Translations under genes and position numbers: made by a program
Notes under the pieces: generated by a model
The model's database searches: none
What the model was told of the DNA's origin: nothing
Seen by the model: only the letters and a program-made list of their open reading frames with translations
Part shown: positions 27,185-39,948 of the stretch, piece after piece
Layout of the letters: each line of letters begins with the position of its first letter
Position numbering within the stretch: the stretch's first letter is position 1
NCBI GenBank assembly: GCA_003255065.1
Contig: QAOA01003028.1
Span: forward strand, 2,358,440-2,422,439
DNA from: Cercis canadensis
Taxonomy: Eukaryota; Streptophyta; Magnoliopsida; Fabales; Fabaceae
Direction of reading: 5' to 3'
DNA: 64,000 bases

Positions 27185-29196
27185 CATTTCTGGTATGTTT
27201 CAGGCTTTCAGGGTATTACACACACAAATTTTATTTTATTTTTGGGCCTCCTTTGGCGTCTTTATGGTGTTGAGCTAACTGTTGCTTTAAAGGGGTCCTC
27301 TCCTCTTGTGTATTATTGATGCTGCTTGTATCTTATTTTTTTAATTACTATGTTGCGGCCATTGTTGATGCCCCACTGGTTGATGAATTTGTTCTAATAA
27401 ATCACCAATTGTCAAACTCTTAATCTTTCCTTGACTTGTAATTCTTTTATTTTCCTGTCAGTTTATGTTCAGCTGAGGAAAACAACTATCATCGCAGCAA
27501 ATACAAATGTAGAGGTTGAAGCTGGGACCCATTCTTGCTGAAAGTATTAGTGAAGAGGTGGAAAGTGAAGAAGTGGGTAATGGGTTGGTATTGTTGCATG
27601 ATGACATTTTTAGCCAGCAATTTTGTCATGATTTTACAGAGAACTGAATATGATATCTATAACGATGACTTGAAACAGTTTCGGTGGTGATTCTAGTGAT
27701 CGAAGCTGATGGACCACCAAAGCTGCTGTATCTGATTTTGATATTTATTATTCTGTTTATTGCACTTGCTACTGCTGCATGTTTCTTTGTTACTTGTGAG
27801 GGACCGACCTGTTTCAAATCCTGTGCCCTAAATGCCCCATGAGTATTGCTATTAACACTCGCAAATTTACATTTTCTACACTTACACACCTGAATTTAAT
27901 TAAATTCACTAAAATTTAATTGAATTGAAACTAAATCCATCTAAACTTTTTTCCTTGTGATCTTAATTGTAAACCCATTAATGAACGCTGCTTCATGGCC
28001 CCCAACAATTTTGTGTGGTTAAATCATCAAATACTCGCCAACCTATTATGTTCTCTTCGTTTTGTTTTTAAAGTCGGTTTTAATATCAAATTGGTTTACG
28101 TGTTAATTTATAAATTATATAGGGCATGCAATTTGAACCCTTAGTTTATCACATGCAAGAGTTTAAATTGTGTAATAGTGTTGTGTAAATTTCTTTGATA
28201 CAATTAGCAGTTAACATTTCTTGAAAAGCTTATGTTTATTGTTCAAAAAAATGTAACTGAATCCACAAAATATGTATAAATTCATCCATGCAGGACGAAA
28301 GCTTTCTACTTTGTTTGCAAAACCTATTGAATGACAACTTATTAAAGTTTCTCATTTTTATTGAAAAATTTAGAAAAGAAATGCCACATGTGTTTCATGA
28401 TTGCATCTCTTCACGTGCTCTTATGGCGCGCATTAAAACCCGCCAACACTTACGTCCGACCTTAAACAACTTTGAGTCTCTGGCCCCCAAAATTGTACCT
28501 TGGTAAGTGTCTTGGCAATTCTTTCCCTTAATTCCTCTAGAATCTTTTTAGGAGGTTGGAGACATGTGATATCTCATTTAACGTAACAATATAATATTTA
28601 ACGTGACAAGAATTGGTTGTTGCACAATCAGCGTAGACTGTAACTTTATTTGTCTGATAAGGGGTAGAAAATTTGCAGTTTGATTGACCCGAAGCAATTG
28701 TCTAGGATATATTTGGCATAGGATAAGGGAGGCGTAAAAATTGATTAATTTTCACAATAACAGCCTGCTTGAAGTATACGATTTTATCATTACCCATTAA
28801 TTTTAGGAGTAAAGAGCACGAAATAGTAAAACTAAACACTTCTCGTCAATTGTCCTTATAAAACTAGTTAAAATTGTTATCCCCTTAAAATTTAACCATA
28901 TTTTATTGTTTAAAAAAACTGTGGAAACATGCTGATGCATAGGCGAGCTGGTCTTCCCTATTAACCAAGCAAAAAAGAAAATTTCAGACACTCAACCAAG
29001 TATTGATCTCTGGCAGAGACTTGCATGACTAACGAGAAACTATATTTCAGTCTAAGATTCATACAAGGACTTGTGTAGCATAGAAGCAGCGTCCTATTGT
29101 ACATGATGGAAACAAACATACTCACTGGATACTGGAGCCTATTTGAAACAACGGAAAGAAGTAGAGCTCTGCTTGGCAAAAATCAAAAAGCATCGT
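27185..29196. other. CYP40 3' flank and intergenic DNA
   Basis: This region lies between the convergent CYP40 (+) and ARMC6-like (-) genes, so it should contain both 3' UTRs. No further gene is supported. A GGGTTCAAATTGC-like box on the minus strand near 28125-28140 may be another weak repeat fragment. Confidence 0.55.
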
Positions 29197-32100
29197 CTAT
29201 AGGTTGTAATCATCAAGCCCCAAATCCCTAAGCGCATCGGTAGCAGCATCCTTACAGTTGTCATGGCTTTGCTTGGCCTTGCGTATATATTTCTCAACGT
29301 TACTAAGCAGAATAGCTCTGTCCAATAGAAAGTGTAAGCTAATGCACCAAATAGAACGGGAAGAGAACGCCTTATACACTATGCTAGAAAATATAGACTA
29401 TGGGGTTGGAAAGCTACAAAAGTAAAAGAAAGAGAAAAAATCCCTCGTGTTATATGACAAAAAGGCATAGGATATCAGAAACTAATAACTCGCCTGTTTT
29501 CTGGATTTCTCACTACAAGGTTTCTGATCATAAGACAGGAGTTTCTCTGCATTTGCTGTGCCGCAGGAAATTTTTGCATTGCTTGAACAGCAAGATCGCC
29601 AGCACCAGCTTCAATGGCACAAGCTGCATTTTCTGGGGATCTCAACGTAAGCACGAAAATAATATACATAACCTGTGCCACAATTAAAAGGAATAAAGTA
29701 AAAAACTGTTAATAAGATGGATAGGGACAACTAGAAGGAGACAATATAAAAGGCAGGAAATGGCTATCGGATCTTCACATAATTTTTATGAATTTTGGAA
29801 TTCATCAGATCATCAAGAATAGCAGGGCACAAGTTTTCTACATAATAAACCCTAACTACAGCATTTTCACTTCAAAAAGTACCTGTAACGTTTATTAATG
29901 TTTATCTATTGCACCATAATTACTAAAGCTCGAAAAAGGAGGAATAACACAGTTAGCCATTAGAGAGGAAATATCTTAAAAATTAAACTGGCGAATGAAA
30001 TAGTACTAAGAGCAGGATGTTTAAAACTGAAAACTGGTACTATTTCACAGAGGCTCTCTATTCAGGAATTGCAGGTCCTCACCTCTTGCAAGACAGAAGG
30101 GTCATCAGCAAATCTGGCTGAAAGCTTGATTAGCCTATCCATACCCCCGTTCTCAACAATTGCACTCTTATTTGAGTCACTTCCTGCCAACTAAGCAAAC
30201 AAACATATAAAAGGTGCCACTGGGCTCCTGAAAACAGCCCTATAATATTAAAAGTGATAAAGAATAAAGATGACGTGTTAGGCAAACAACATCTTTGAAG
30301 GTGACCATATCAAGGATGGCCATAAGTGGAACCCCAGAAGCATCCGTATTTATGTTTGGTATTCTTCCCCATGTGTAGCCACATCACTCAAGTAACACAT
30401 TATGGAAAACAGATTGATGAATGTAAGATAAAGCTGAGAAAATGAAAGCCAGAATACGGAAGGTGAAAGCCAGTTCAGTTAATAAAGTCTCTTGCAAGGA
30501 CAATGAATTGAATCCCACATTCACTAAAGGGGGGAGTGTTCAGGGAGCGGAGAGGGCTACCTCCCATTGCTTAACCATGCTAATGGGCCAAAAGACAAGA
30601 GCAAAGTACAGTTGCTGGCAGAGATGTATAAGTCACAAGACAACTACACGCAGATGGAAATAATACACAGCACTACAGTGCTTAGTCCAGATTTACGGAA
30701 GCATACAAAATTTTCATCAAGTTTTAAGTGCACTTAAAATTAGGTGTTAGGTCTTTCATTTATATTTTGTACGACATATTAGATGAACAGGGATGAGTAA
30801 AGTAGCCACTTGGTTCCTTGTGGTATAAATCTTTGAAAGTTATAAAGCTCATAGAATCTATAAATTTGAAAAAAAAAATCATCACAAAGAGGAAAATTTA
30901 TTGAAACAACCAAAAAATAGTACAAAAAGGAAAGCTCAATCCCTATAAAGAAACACTCAGGCAGTGAATAATTCAATGATCTTTCCCACTAAAGAAAATT
31001 AAGAAGTCTTAAATAGTCTATCCAGATAAAGAAAGTGCTGTTTGACTCATACCTTTGAGAGCAGTGAGCAGCAAACTCTGGCCACAGCTTTGTTGCCTTG
31101 TTCACCACTGTTATCTATACATCTGAGTACTGCATCAATACCACCTTTTTCAGCAATGGATTTACATATTTCATCCTGCAACATAGAATCTAAAATACTC
31201 AACAGAAACAACACAGGATGACACATACTTGTGTTTCACATTCATAGTATTAGAAAAGCCCAACTCGGGTTGGAGTCACTGTCATTGACAAACAGTTCTG
31301 GACTAAATGTAATGCCTTATTGGAAATATAGATAGATGGATATATGTAAATAAGACTCAATAGACATTCTAGGGTGGAAAAAGCCAACATGTCCAGTTTT
31401 ATTTCTTCTTTTCCTTTAACAGTAGGATCAGATCCCAAACTCTCCTTGTTCCTCATCTCGTCTTAAATTACTTTGCAAGGTCACTCTAAACATGTATTAC
31501 ATTGCTCTATAGATGCAAAATGTTCTAAACTAAATTAACATTCCATATGGCCAAAAAAAAAAAAAAAAATTAACATTCCACACTTAATGCAGGATCAGAT
31601 TTAACTTCACTTACATTAACAGCAATGGCCTTCAAAGCAATACTTGCTGAAACTAGACCAGATGAGCTAAGTCCTGCTTGCAGCGAGTCCACAAGGGCTT
31701 CTGCAATTCCAATCTTTGCAAGTTTTCGTGCATAACCATATACCTGAGATTTGAATACATCATATACTTGAAGTCAAGGTGTACACATAATGAAAAGCCA
31801 ATAAGTTGGCAAGTTTTGAATAACCTGAATATTGGAAATATCCTGTTTACTATTTTAAAAGAGGTACGTGTATTTTTTTTTTGTGTGTGTGCATTTTATT
31901 TCTGAAATGTCTGTGAAGATCTGTATTTTAAAGAATCCTTGACTTACTTGAGAAGCTACAACTCTATTATCGTCAGGTGTCAGGAGTACACGAATAGCAT
32001 CATATAAACTTTGGATGCCACCATTCTTATGTATAGACATTATCTCCATAATTAGCTCATCAACTTTCAACTCCATGAATGATTGCTTGACAATTTCATT

Positions 32101-33406
32101 ACCAGTTGCGGCTGACGCCACAACAGCAAAACCGCTATTTAAGATGCCTAAATTTTGCTCGTTATCATTTAGGATGCCAATTACGATCCTTGGTCCGTTG
32201 CTGGTCTGAAAAGTTCCAGTACTTTGAACATCTACAGCGACAAGGATACAAGATTATGAAAAAAGAATATGGTATAAAGGATAAAACAATAAAACACATT
32301 TGAGGATTATAAAACTACCAACACGCCAGCTTTGACTTTAGATTTTTTGCATTTGTCATTGTCTTTTTTTACCCCCTCAAATTTAAGCTTATGCTTTATT
32401 CTATCTGTGTCAAGATCCTAATAAATTTTGATGAAATAATATAAATCACCTATAAAATTATGGTTAATATATATGAAAAATTATCCAGTGAATGAATGAC
32501 ACCAAATGGATGACTGGTTAACCAATATAAGTATATTAAGTTATTAACTCACTTCCTTGAACACACGCATAAACAACGAAGACGTATTTTCCAACACCAG
32601 CATAGACAATGAAGGAAGCACGGTATATTTAACTGCAAATATCTCACCGTGAAGCAATAATGACATAGTCTTCAAAGCCGAAACAACAACAAGCTCATAC
32701 CCGTTGGGTATTTTGGAACAAATAGAGCACACCAATTCTACCCCGCCGTTCTTGGTTGCAATTGCTGCATTCCCGGATCCTTCCGCACTACACAACTCGG
32801 TAAGCTTATCGAACAGCTCCACTATCTTATCTAAATTCTTATCACGGATTTGGTCCTCCAATCCAGAATCCAGTTGCTTCAACCTATCCAAACACTGTAT
32901 GATGGGGTTATCTTTTACGTTATTTTCTCCAGGAATGCACGTGATAATTCCTAAAAATTTCAGAATACAAATGACGTCAGGCACCTTGAATTTCGGATCC
33001 GTTTGGTTACCGAGAAACAGAGAAGTAAGAGTTAATTAAAATTGTGGAGTTTCACTTATCGCGGCTCTAGCCGGTTCCAGCAATTTGCTTCCTAGCTAGC
33101 AGCTAAGAAACTATTATAAAGTATTAAAATGAATCCCGGAGACATAAAAACTATCCGATCAAAAGGCGATTCCATTTCCTGCTCTAACATGATTTATTTC
33201 TCGGTAATCAAAGGGATGGGGAAAGAAGAAGGAAGTAATGTGTAAGGAATCGGACCAGAGAGATCAACGCCTTGAAGAGTGAGAGCTTCAATGGCGTCTT
33301 GGAGAGCCTCGGCGGGATCCATTCCAAGGTCATCCATGTTCTCCTTCACCAGCTCATCGAATGCTTCCTGCGAGATTGTACGAACGGTCGTCTTCGGCGG
33401 GCCCAT
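29197..33406 (-). CDS. ARMC6: Armadillo repeat-containing protein 6 homologue
   Basis: Eight exons on the minus strand, in coding order: 33406-33256, 32950-32553, 32205-31948, 31743-31615, 31175-31053, 30190-30083, 29672-29494 and 29317-29197, giving 488 aa, close to animal ARMC6. The N-terminus (RTISQEAFDELVKENMDDLG) and the end (DAATDALRDLGLDDYNL) are the family's hallmark ends. Between them are helical ARM repeats with GG-(I/V/M) turns, such as KNGGVELVCSI, EKGGIDAVLRCI and ENGGMDRLIKL. ARM repeats bind proteins; the molecular role of plant ARMC6 is not known to me. All introns are GT-AG except the last (29493-29318), which needs a GC donor (AACAG|GCGAGT). A telo-box-like AAACCCTAG lies in the leader near 33441-33449. 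It is divergent from the phytocyanin gene. Confidence 0.93.
31552..31569. repeat. Poly-A tract in an ARMC6 intron
   Basis: A homopolymer A run lies between exons 4 and 5. The word TTAACATTCCA occurs on both sides of it, so the A-run may sit inside a small duplication. Confidence 0.6.
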
Positions 33407-33780
33407 TGCTCTGCTACTCCGTAGCTCAGTGATGCTGATGCCTAGGGTTTTGCGGAGAGACCAACAAAAGATTCAAGTTCCTGGGCGGGCGCAGATTGGA
33501 AGCGAGATTTGCTGTTTCACTTTCAATTTTGATTTTCAAACAAAGATTCAAGTTCCTGTCCTCTTGGGGCCCTAGAGAAACGACATCTAAAATTGTTGCC
33601 GTCCTCTAATATATTTCGTCGTTTAAGAGTAGAGTTAAGTGTAAATGTAATACGCCATTAAGCCGTCATCATTATATCACCCCAAGTCATGCACACACAC
33701 ATTTTTACAAAGGTGAGGAAAATGAACCAATTCGTAGACTAATTAATTTCTCACCCACTTATTTCAGTTAAACCTGCAAT

Positions 33781-34378
33781 AATTTACATGCTCCAATAAA
33801 ACATTGACTTTGATATGGTCACACCTCATTCTTATACACGTTCATTCACCCTTCTCTGATGGTGGTCTAAATTCTTTGGATAGCTGCTTGGCCAATAACA
33901 AAACTTTCTGTTGAAAGCAATTAATTTTTTCATTACAATTCTTAAATTTAATGGCATGACTATCTCACACTGCTCAAATTAACTTAATTAATTTGTCATA
34001 TATCCTTTTAAGCTAAAAATCAAAATTGCTTTCTTCTTTTTTCTCCCCCTTGTCATACTAATCCAAGTTAATTTCATTNAATTTATATGCTCCAATAAAA
34101 CATTGACTTTGATATGGTCACACCTCATTCTTATACATGTTCATTCACCCTTCTCTGATCGTGGTCTAAATTCTTTGGATAGCTGCTTGGCCAATAACAA
34201 AAACTTTCTGTTGAAAGCAATTAATTTTTTCATTACAATTCTTAAATTTAATGGCATGACTATCTCACACTGCTCAAATTAACTTAATTAATTTGTCATA
34301 TATCCTTTTAAGCTAAAAATCAAAATTGCTTTCTTCTTTTTTCTCCCCCTTGTCATACTAATCCAAGTTAATTTCATT
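33781..34378. repeat. About 298-bp direct duplication around a single N (assembly seam)
   Basis: 33781-34078 and 34080-34378 align over their full length, with a few substitutions (ACACG/ACATG, GATGG/GATCG) and one A-run indel. Only the N at 34079 separates them. The differences are few enough to be allelic or sequencing differences between two unmerged contig ends. Confidence 0.9.
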
Positions 34379-34609
34379 AGCATCAAAGGAAAATTAAAAA
34401 AAAAAAATACAATTTGACATCCAAGATATATATTAGCCATATATACAACTCAAAAGAAATTTTACATGTAAGATGAAAGTGGGGATGTGAACAAAAAATG
34501 GAGCTTTACATGTATATTCAACGCATCTCCATTTCCTACTGACCCACATTGGACAAATTAAAGAGGTTAATTTGGCCGTTTTGCACCACTAGATTTCATG
34601 CCTCACACT

Positions 34610-34618
34610 CTATATAAA
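34610..34618 (+). promoter_or_regulatory. TATA box of the phytocyanin gene
   Basis: CTATATAAA lies about 125 bp upstream of the ATG at 34739. The expected transcription start is near 34640. Confidence 0.65.
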
Positions 34619-34738
34619 CACCCCTTAACCCCAATTAACACTACCAAGCAAATCATACTTTATTCATTCTCTTACTAAATTCAAGCTAGCATCCCTTGCT
34701 ATTTATTTTTGGGTGCAGCTGAGTGAAGGAGCACCAGC

Positions 34739-35372
34739 ATGGCAGCCAAGTTTGCACAGGGACTCATGCTTTTACTTGTAACAGCTTCAATGTTTGCAGT
34801 TAGCATGGCCAACAAGGACTGGTACTCTGGTTTTAACTTCACCGATTGGTGGTCTCATTTTGGTCATCATCGACCCAACAAGACAGAATTCCAATCCAAG
34901 AAGATCATCGTGGGTGGCTCACAGAATTGGCGCTTCGGCTTTAACTACACGGATTGGGCAATAAAAAATGGCCCTTTTTACCTAAACGATACTCTAGGTG
35001 AGCTAGCTTCCCTAATTCTTCCTTAATTTGTTAAACTTAATTAATTCAAGCACATATTATAATTTGATACTAATGCATCAGCATGCATGTTTTTGGCATG
35101 TAGTTTTCAAGTATGATGCTCCAAACGCCGCCACCCACCCACACAGCGTCTACTTATTCTCAGATTTCCAGAGTTTCTTGAAATGTGACCTTAAAAGGGC
35201 TAAGAGGGTGGCCACTCCAACACAAGGTGCTAGAAATGGCTTTGAGTTCGTGCTAAACACTTGGAGGCCTTACTACTTTGCTTGTGGTGAGAGAAATGGC
35301 ATTCATTGCAGTGCTGGACTCATGAAGTTCGTTGTGATGCCAATGCTTCGCCCCTTCTGGCCCTGGCCCTGA
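34739..35372 (+). CDS. Secreted phytocyanin-like cupredoxin with modified copper loop
   Basis: Two exons (34739-34997, 35104-35372) give 175 aa, with the intron just before the VFKY motif as in most phytocyanins. A signal peptide covers about 1-24. The domain core is seen in VGGSQNWRFGFNYTDWA and the HSVYLF strand. Candidate copper ligands are His100, Cys147 and His154, and Cys114-Cys155 would form the disulfide. The Cys-to-His spacing is seven residues (CGERNGIH) rather than the usual five, and Leu159 then Met160 occupy the axial region, so copper binding is uncertain. A copy of the GFN-TDW motif occurs 36 residues earlier (residues 28-38). Four N-glycosylation sequons are present and no GPI-type hydrophobic tail is seen. 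It resembles, from memory, the cupredoxins next to CYP40 in Arabidopsis (At2g15770/At2g15780). Confidence 0.88.
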
Positions 35373-36684
35373 CAAAATGGAAACCCAGTTGCTCCACTCC
35401 TCCTTATACTTTTCCATAATTTTAATTCTTCCAGGAAATAAAGCTAGCAAGCTTCATTTTTTTTCTTTGTTTTTTGTTTCTATTTATGCTTTCGAAGATA
35501 ATGTGATGCATTATATATGGATATTGTTAAAGGATACAGGGCGAATAAATGTAAGTTGATTGTTTGCGTTTCTGCTGTGTGTTTAGCCAATTATAAATGT
35601 AACTTGGACTACATAATGAAAAGATTGTGAGAGTTCTGCACTTGCAAGATATTGATGATAATGTTTGGTGATTTGGTTCCTGTTCATTTCTCAACAAAGT
35701 CCTTAGCCTCAGTTCATGTTAAGCACATACCCACTTAAAATTTCAGTTAAATTGCAATGCTGTCTAGATTCCTATCACAATTGACAAACAATTGTAAGTT
35801 GGAGAGCAATACGGAATCACTCTAGTGTTGACTATATATATTAATTAGTTCCTAAATAATGGATGTTAAGGGGATCGAAATGGGAATGTGATAAAATGGA
35901 GGATTCACTAATTAGAGGGGGCTGAGCTTTAAGGCATATCGCATATTGATATATAAATGGATACATATCATCAATAAATATTAAACAAAAGACATTTTAC
36001 ATTGAAATTTCTTGATCTTGTCAATTAAGCTAATTCTTTTTCCTAATTAGAAGCCTTGAGCTTGAGCTAAAGCAGTAATTTCCTAAATTATTTACTCTCT
36101 AATCTTTACGGACCCTCTAATGAAAAATTATTATTTTGATTAATATTATAAATTATAGTGGAGTAAATAGAAAAATACGTATTTCAACAAACATCTGTAA
36201 CTATTACCATCAATCTTATTAAATCATGTTTAAAATCTCCAAGAGAAATAAGTAGATTATAAAACAATAAATATGTGATGCAATAAAGATTATACTTTTT
36301 AACACATTTTTTTAATTTGTTACCTCTTTTTCTAAATGGGAAGAATCAGGTTGATTTTGAAATTATCATTATCATTTTTAGTAGAATGTGATTGAGAACC
36401 TTAGAAGAAATACATATATCTTTTGTTTTTTAGGGGAAAAATTCAGATATCTTTAATTATCATTACCATTCATAGTAAATTGAGGTTGGAAATTATGAAA
36501 GAAATAACTACATGATGGAAAAAGTGATGATAAATTGAAGTATAAAAATCTATTTTATTAAGATCTTCAAGTATAAAAGTTTATTTCTTTTTACAAATGA
36601 ATATATTATGCGTCAAAAACAAAAAAAGTTTATTTTCTAATTATATTCTCTTCTCGTGTCCCTGAGCGGAGAAATCCAAGAATA
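35373..36684. other. Intergenic region, phytocyanin to SCNM1
   Basis: The first few hundred bases are likely phytocyanin 3' UTR. The rest is AT-rich without any supported gene or clear repeat. Confidence 0.55.
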
Positions 36685-38286
36685 ATGAGTGTGTTTGGGG
36701 GAGATAGCTGGGCAAGAGAAGCGCAATACAGGAAAAGAAGAGTAGATGATCTTGTCGTTGAAGGTGTTGATGGGTCTTCTTACAAGAAGCTCTCCAACGG
36801 CAAATACGCATGCCTCGTCTGCTCTAACAATCCCATTCTCGATTCCCCTCTCATGCTCTCTGTACGCATCACTCTTCATTCCTTACTGCTTTTCTTTTCT
36901 GCAATTCAACAATCTATCTAATCAAATTTATCATTTTTCAACTATTTTCTTTGGAATTAATGTCTAGTCTAGCACTTAAATATGAACCTGGGGTTTTCTT
37001 CCCTCCAAATTCATTGGGTGAGGGAGGATGTAGAACAAACAATGAAAGCCCATGTGGAAGAAAGGAGATATGCTTTCATTAATAAGTTTTAGATGTCAGA
37101 CAAGACATGGGGGGCAAATACTCTTAATTCTTTAAATTAATGTTTGAAGTAGAAGCTTCATGAGTGATTTATGTGGCTCATTGCACTATTATTGGCATTA
37201 TTAAAGACAGATAGCCAAGCTTATGTAAAGACATTATATAGTTAGTCCTTATTAACTTTGTAGCTCATATGCCCAATTTGGCCGCATTTTGTAACTAAGT
37301 CTATATTATAACTAATTGATGAAAGGAACTCAAGAAGAGGTGAGTGGGGTAACTAGTGTTTCTTGAGTAGATTGTTGCTTGTTCTTTTATGGGATTTCTT
37401 TCATCTTTAGTGATGATGAAGCATGTTGTGTTTGTGGTCGTCTTTCTTGTATTCTTGTTAGATTCTTATGTACACGAAATCTTCTCTGCAAGCCCAAAAA
37501 AATTAATTGCTGATCAATGAAAGTTTATTCTGTAGATGCATAACAAGGGATCACGCCACCTTGCTGCTGAGTCCAGGCTGAAGGAAAGAGAGCTGATGAA
37601 ACAGGATGAGATAAATAAGAGAAGAGCATTGTCGGACTCTCCTACTGTCACTGCCAAATCTAGTAGTAGCTACAACCAAAAGTTTAGGTCAGCTGGCAAG
37701 TCATTGATTGAACAGACAGCAAAGCCTGCTTCTAGAATAGTCTATGACAAATCTCAGCAACAACTGGAAAACAGAAGCTATAAAGTGGAACCAATAATGG
37801 ATCATATTGCTAGTGGAACATATAATTCAACTGAAAGCAATTTGTCTCATACAAGTGTAGAATCTGAAAAGGTGGCCTTACCGCAACATTTGAATTTTCA
37901 GGAGCGTAGAGAGAGAGAACTCATGTTTACTGCTGCAGGTTGGAAGCGTGATTGCCATGGCAAATGGTATCAAGATGAAAATGTGAGTGTTTCTTTTTCT
38001 GGGACAGTATTATAGCTCTTTGACAACCAACACTTACAATTTACACGGTCTGTTCACTATTGTGGATCTTTGATTCAAAGGCGAGCTGAGATTCTGAAAT
38101 CAGAAATTGCTTATTTGATTTCATTCAATGCATCTAAGACCTCAGTTGGGGCACCTTGCTTATTTGTTGTCTTCCACCTTGAAATTTTATTCTTGTGTTA
38201 AATATAGCCATTTCTTTTTCCATGTTGTGTGCTTGCAGGTTGAGTTTGACTCTGACGAAGAAGATCCAAATGTTTGTCTTGGTTGA
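36685..38286 (+). CDS. SCNM1: SCNM1-like U11/U12 or splicing-associated zinc-finger protein
   Basis: Three exons (36685-36861, 37536-37982, 38239-38286) give 223 aa, close to human SCNM1. The N-terminal FGGDSWAREAQYRKRRVDDL and the C2H2 finger (Cys43, Cys46, His61, His67) define the family. Intron 1 falls inside the finger, between residues 59 and 60. A basic, Ser-rich middle leads to ERRERELMFTAAGWKRDCHG and an acidic C-terminus, VEFDSDEEDPNVCLG, which is the SCNM1 acidic motif. In animals SCNM1 acts in splicing and is reported in the minor spliceosome; a nuclear splicing role here is inferred from that. Confidence 0.9.
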
Positions 38287-38844
38287 AAATTTTGACAACA
38301 GAGTTGTTGGAAGACTATTGTGGCTCCATATGGTCATTCATGTGTACAAGGGTGTCGCTGTTTGAATACCTGTCATCTAAAGAGCTGCATCTAAAATTTT
38401 ACTCTGACATACGTGCCTTACTAGAAGCTATGTTCATGCAAACACAGGGATACATTTAGAATTCATGCACTTGCATTACATAATAGGTTCCTCTACTGTT
38501 TTGCTTTACTTTTGTAGAGTTAATTAGTATGTTACAAAGAGATCATGACTAGTTACATAGAAAGAATACTTCTCAATCAAGGTTTTATGTGTTGCTTCAA
38601 CTCATTCTTTTGGCATGGGATATGGAAGTTTAATGTCTTTTTTGAGCAGATTGTTCTAGTTTTCTGGGATGATATACTTAGAATTTGGTGTTACGAAAAA
38701 CTTTTACCTCTAACCTCTGTTTTGGACATGGCTGGCAAGATTAGACAAGAGACATGGACAGAGCATATGGTGTTTGATTGGTAACTGCGTTAATGTGTTA
38801 AGCAAAGCTCTGTTTTGACCAACTTTCATGTTAAATAAACTACA

Positions 38845-39948
38845 CTAGAAGACTTCGCCAAATTGGAGCTGTATCTCTAGCTCAGCAGCGTTAACCTCAG
38901 TTACACTAAATCGAGGCCACATCTGATCTCGGTTGAGATCAGATATTCCCTGCCCCAGTTTCACAAAATCCATGTTCTTACTTAGCTCTTGTAATAACTC
39001 ACTAGATTGGGGAAAGATAAAGCCCCCTTTCAGAGTCACAATTTCAGGAACTTCCATATTTATGCTCTAGGTAACCCAGAAAAGCAAATAAATTTGCACA
39101 TCATGGATTCAATGAAAATGAAGGAAAGGGTGATGACAGCTGTATGCTCCTTACATTCAGAAACTTACCACTAAACTCATAGGTAGCACTATCTAAGTGT
39201 ACAGATTTGTGCATCAGAAAAATTGTACGACCAACAAAACTCTAAATATACAAGAAGAAATGAAGTAAAGAAAGTTCCAATTTTATTTGGACCTTTGGTT
39301 AAGAAGCTTTCCTGAGAAAACAGAAAGAAAACTAACAGCGTGCATTTGACTTGATTATGACCGCTTAGAATTTTCTCACCTTATCTCCCAAATCAAGACG
39401 ACGTTATCAAACTCTCTATCTGAAAGTGAAGGATAATGATGACCCTTGCCATTCTTGTACCACTTTAGAATTTTCATTCGGGTTATACAAGATTCATATG
39501 AAACAAGGATATATGTATGCTCGGATCTGATATACCTTGCTATCAACGTAATGTTGCTTTCCAAGTAACAAATCTATGTAAAGCTTCCGGTTGGTGGGAG
39601 ATCAAATAGTATATATTTTTGTTGGACCATTTGTGATAATTGAAGAAGTACACAGTACCTTACATTTGGTGGTTCATCCAATCAGTTTTCATACACAAGG
39701 GACCATCTACCATTTTGCATATTAGCTGCCAAAATCTCCTCCACCTCAAAAAGGTTTATGCCTTGCATCTTTGCTTGAGATAAAGGTATCTTTGAACTGT
39801 CTGTGGTTGGGAGGAAATTAGAGTTAAGAGGAAACAACAAATTTAATCTTTTCCTTTTGCCTAAACATAGTTGAATTTTAATTGCTAGGCTTTTCCCATA
39901 AATTACAATATCCAAATTAATCAAACTACCACATGTTTCAACTACCAT
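38845..39948 (-). pseudogene. Unidentified minus-strand ORF cluster, possible decayed gene
   Basis: Three minus-strand segments have protein-like composition: 39948-39682 (ending EEILAANMQNGRWSLVYEN), 39564-39376 (KNGKGHHYPSLSDREFDNVV) and 39057-38845 (KLGQGISDLNRDQMWPRF, ending LQFGEVF). Some ends coincide with splice-like signals, for example AAG|GTGAGA at about 39382-39376 and CCACAG just upstream of the first segment's DSSK. I could not join all three in one frame without a stop, and I recognise no family with confidence. It may be a small gene I failed to splice, a pseudogene, or chance. Confidence 0.25.

Larger units (their letters stand above)
33407..34738. other. Divergent promoter region between ARMC6-like and phytocyanin genes
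   Basis: The ARMC6 leader contains a telo-box-like sequence and the 17-nt word AAAGATTCAAGTTCCTG twice (about 33467-33483 and 33542-33558). Most of the centre is a duplicated segment around the N at 34079. A TATA box for the phytocyanin gene is at 34610-34618. Confidence 0.6.
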
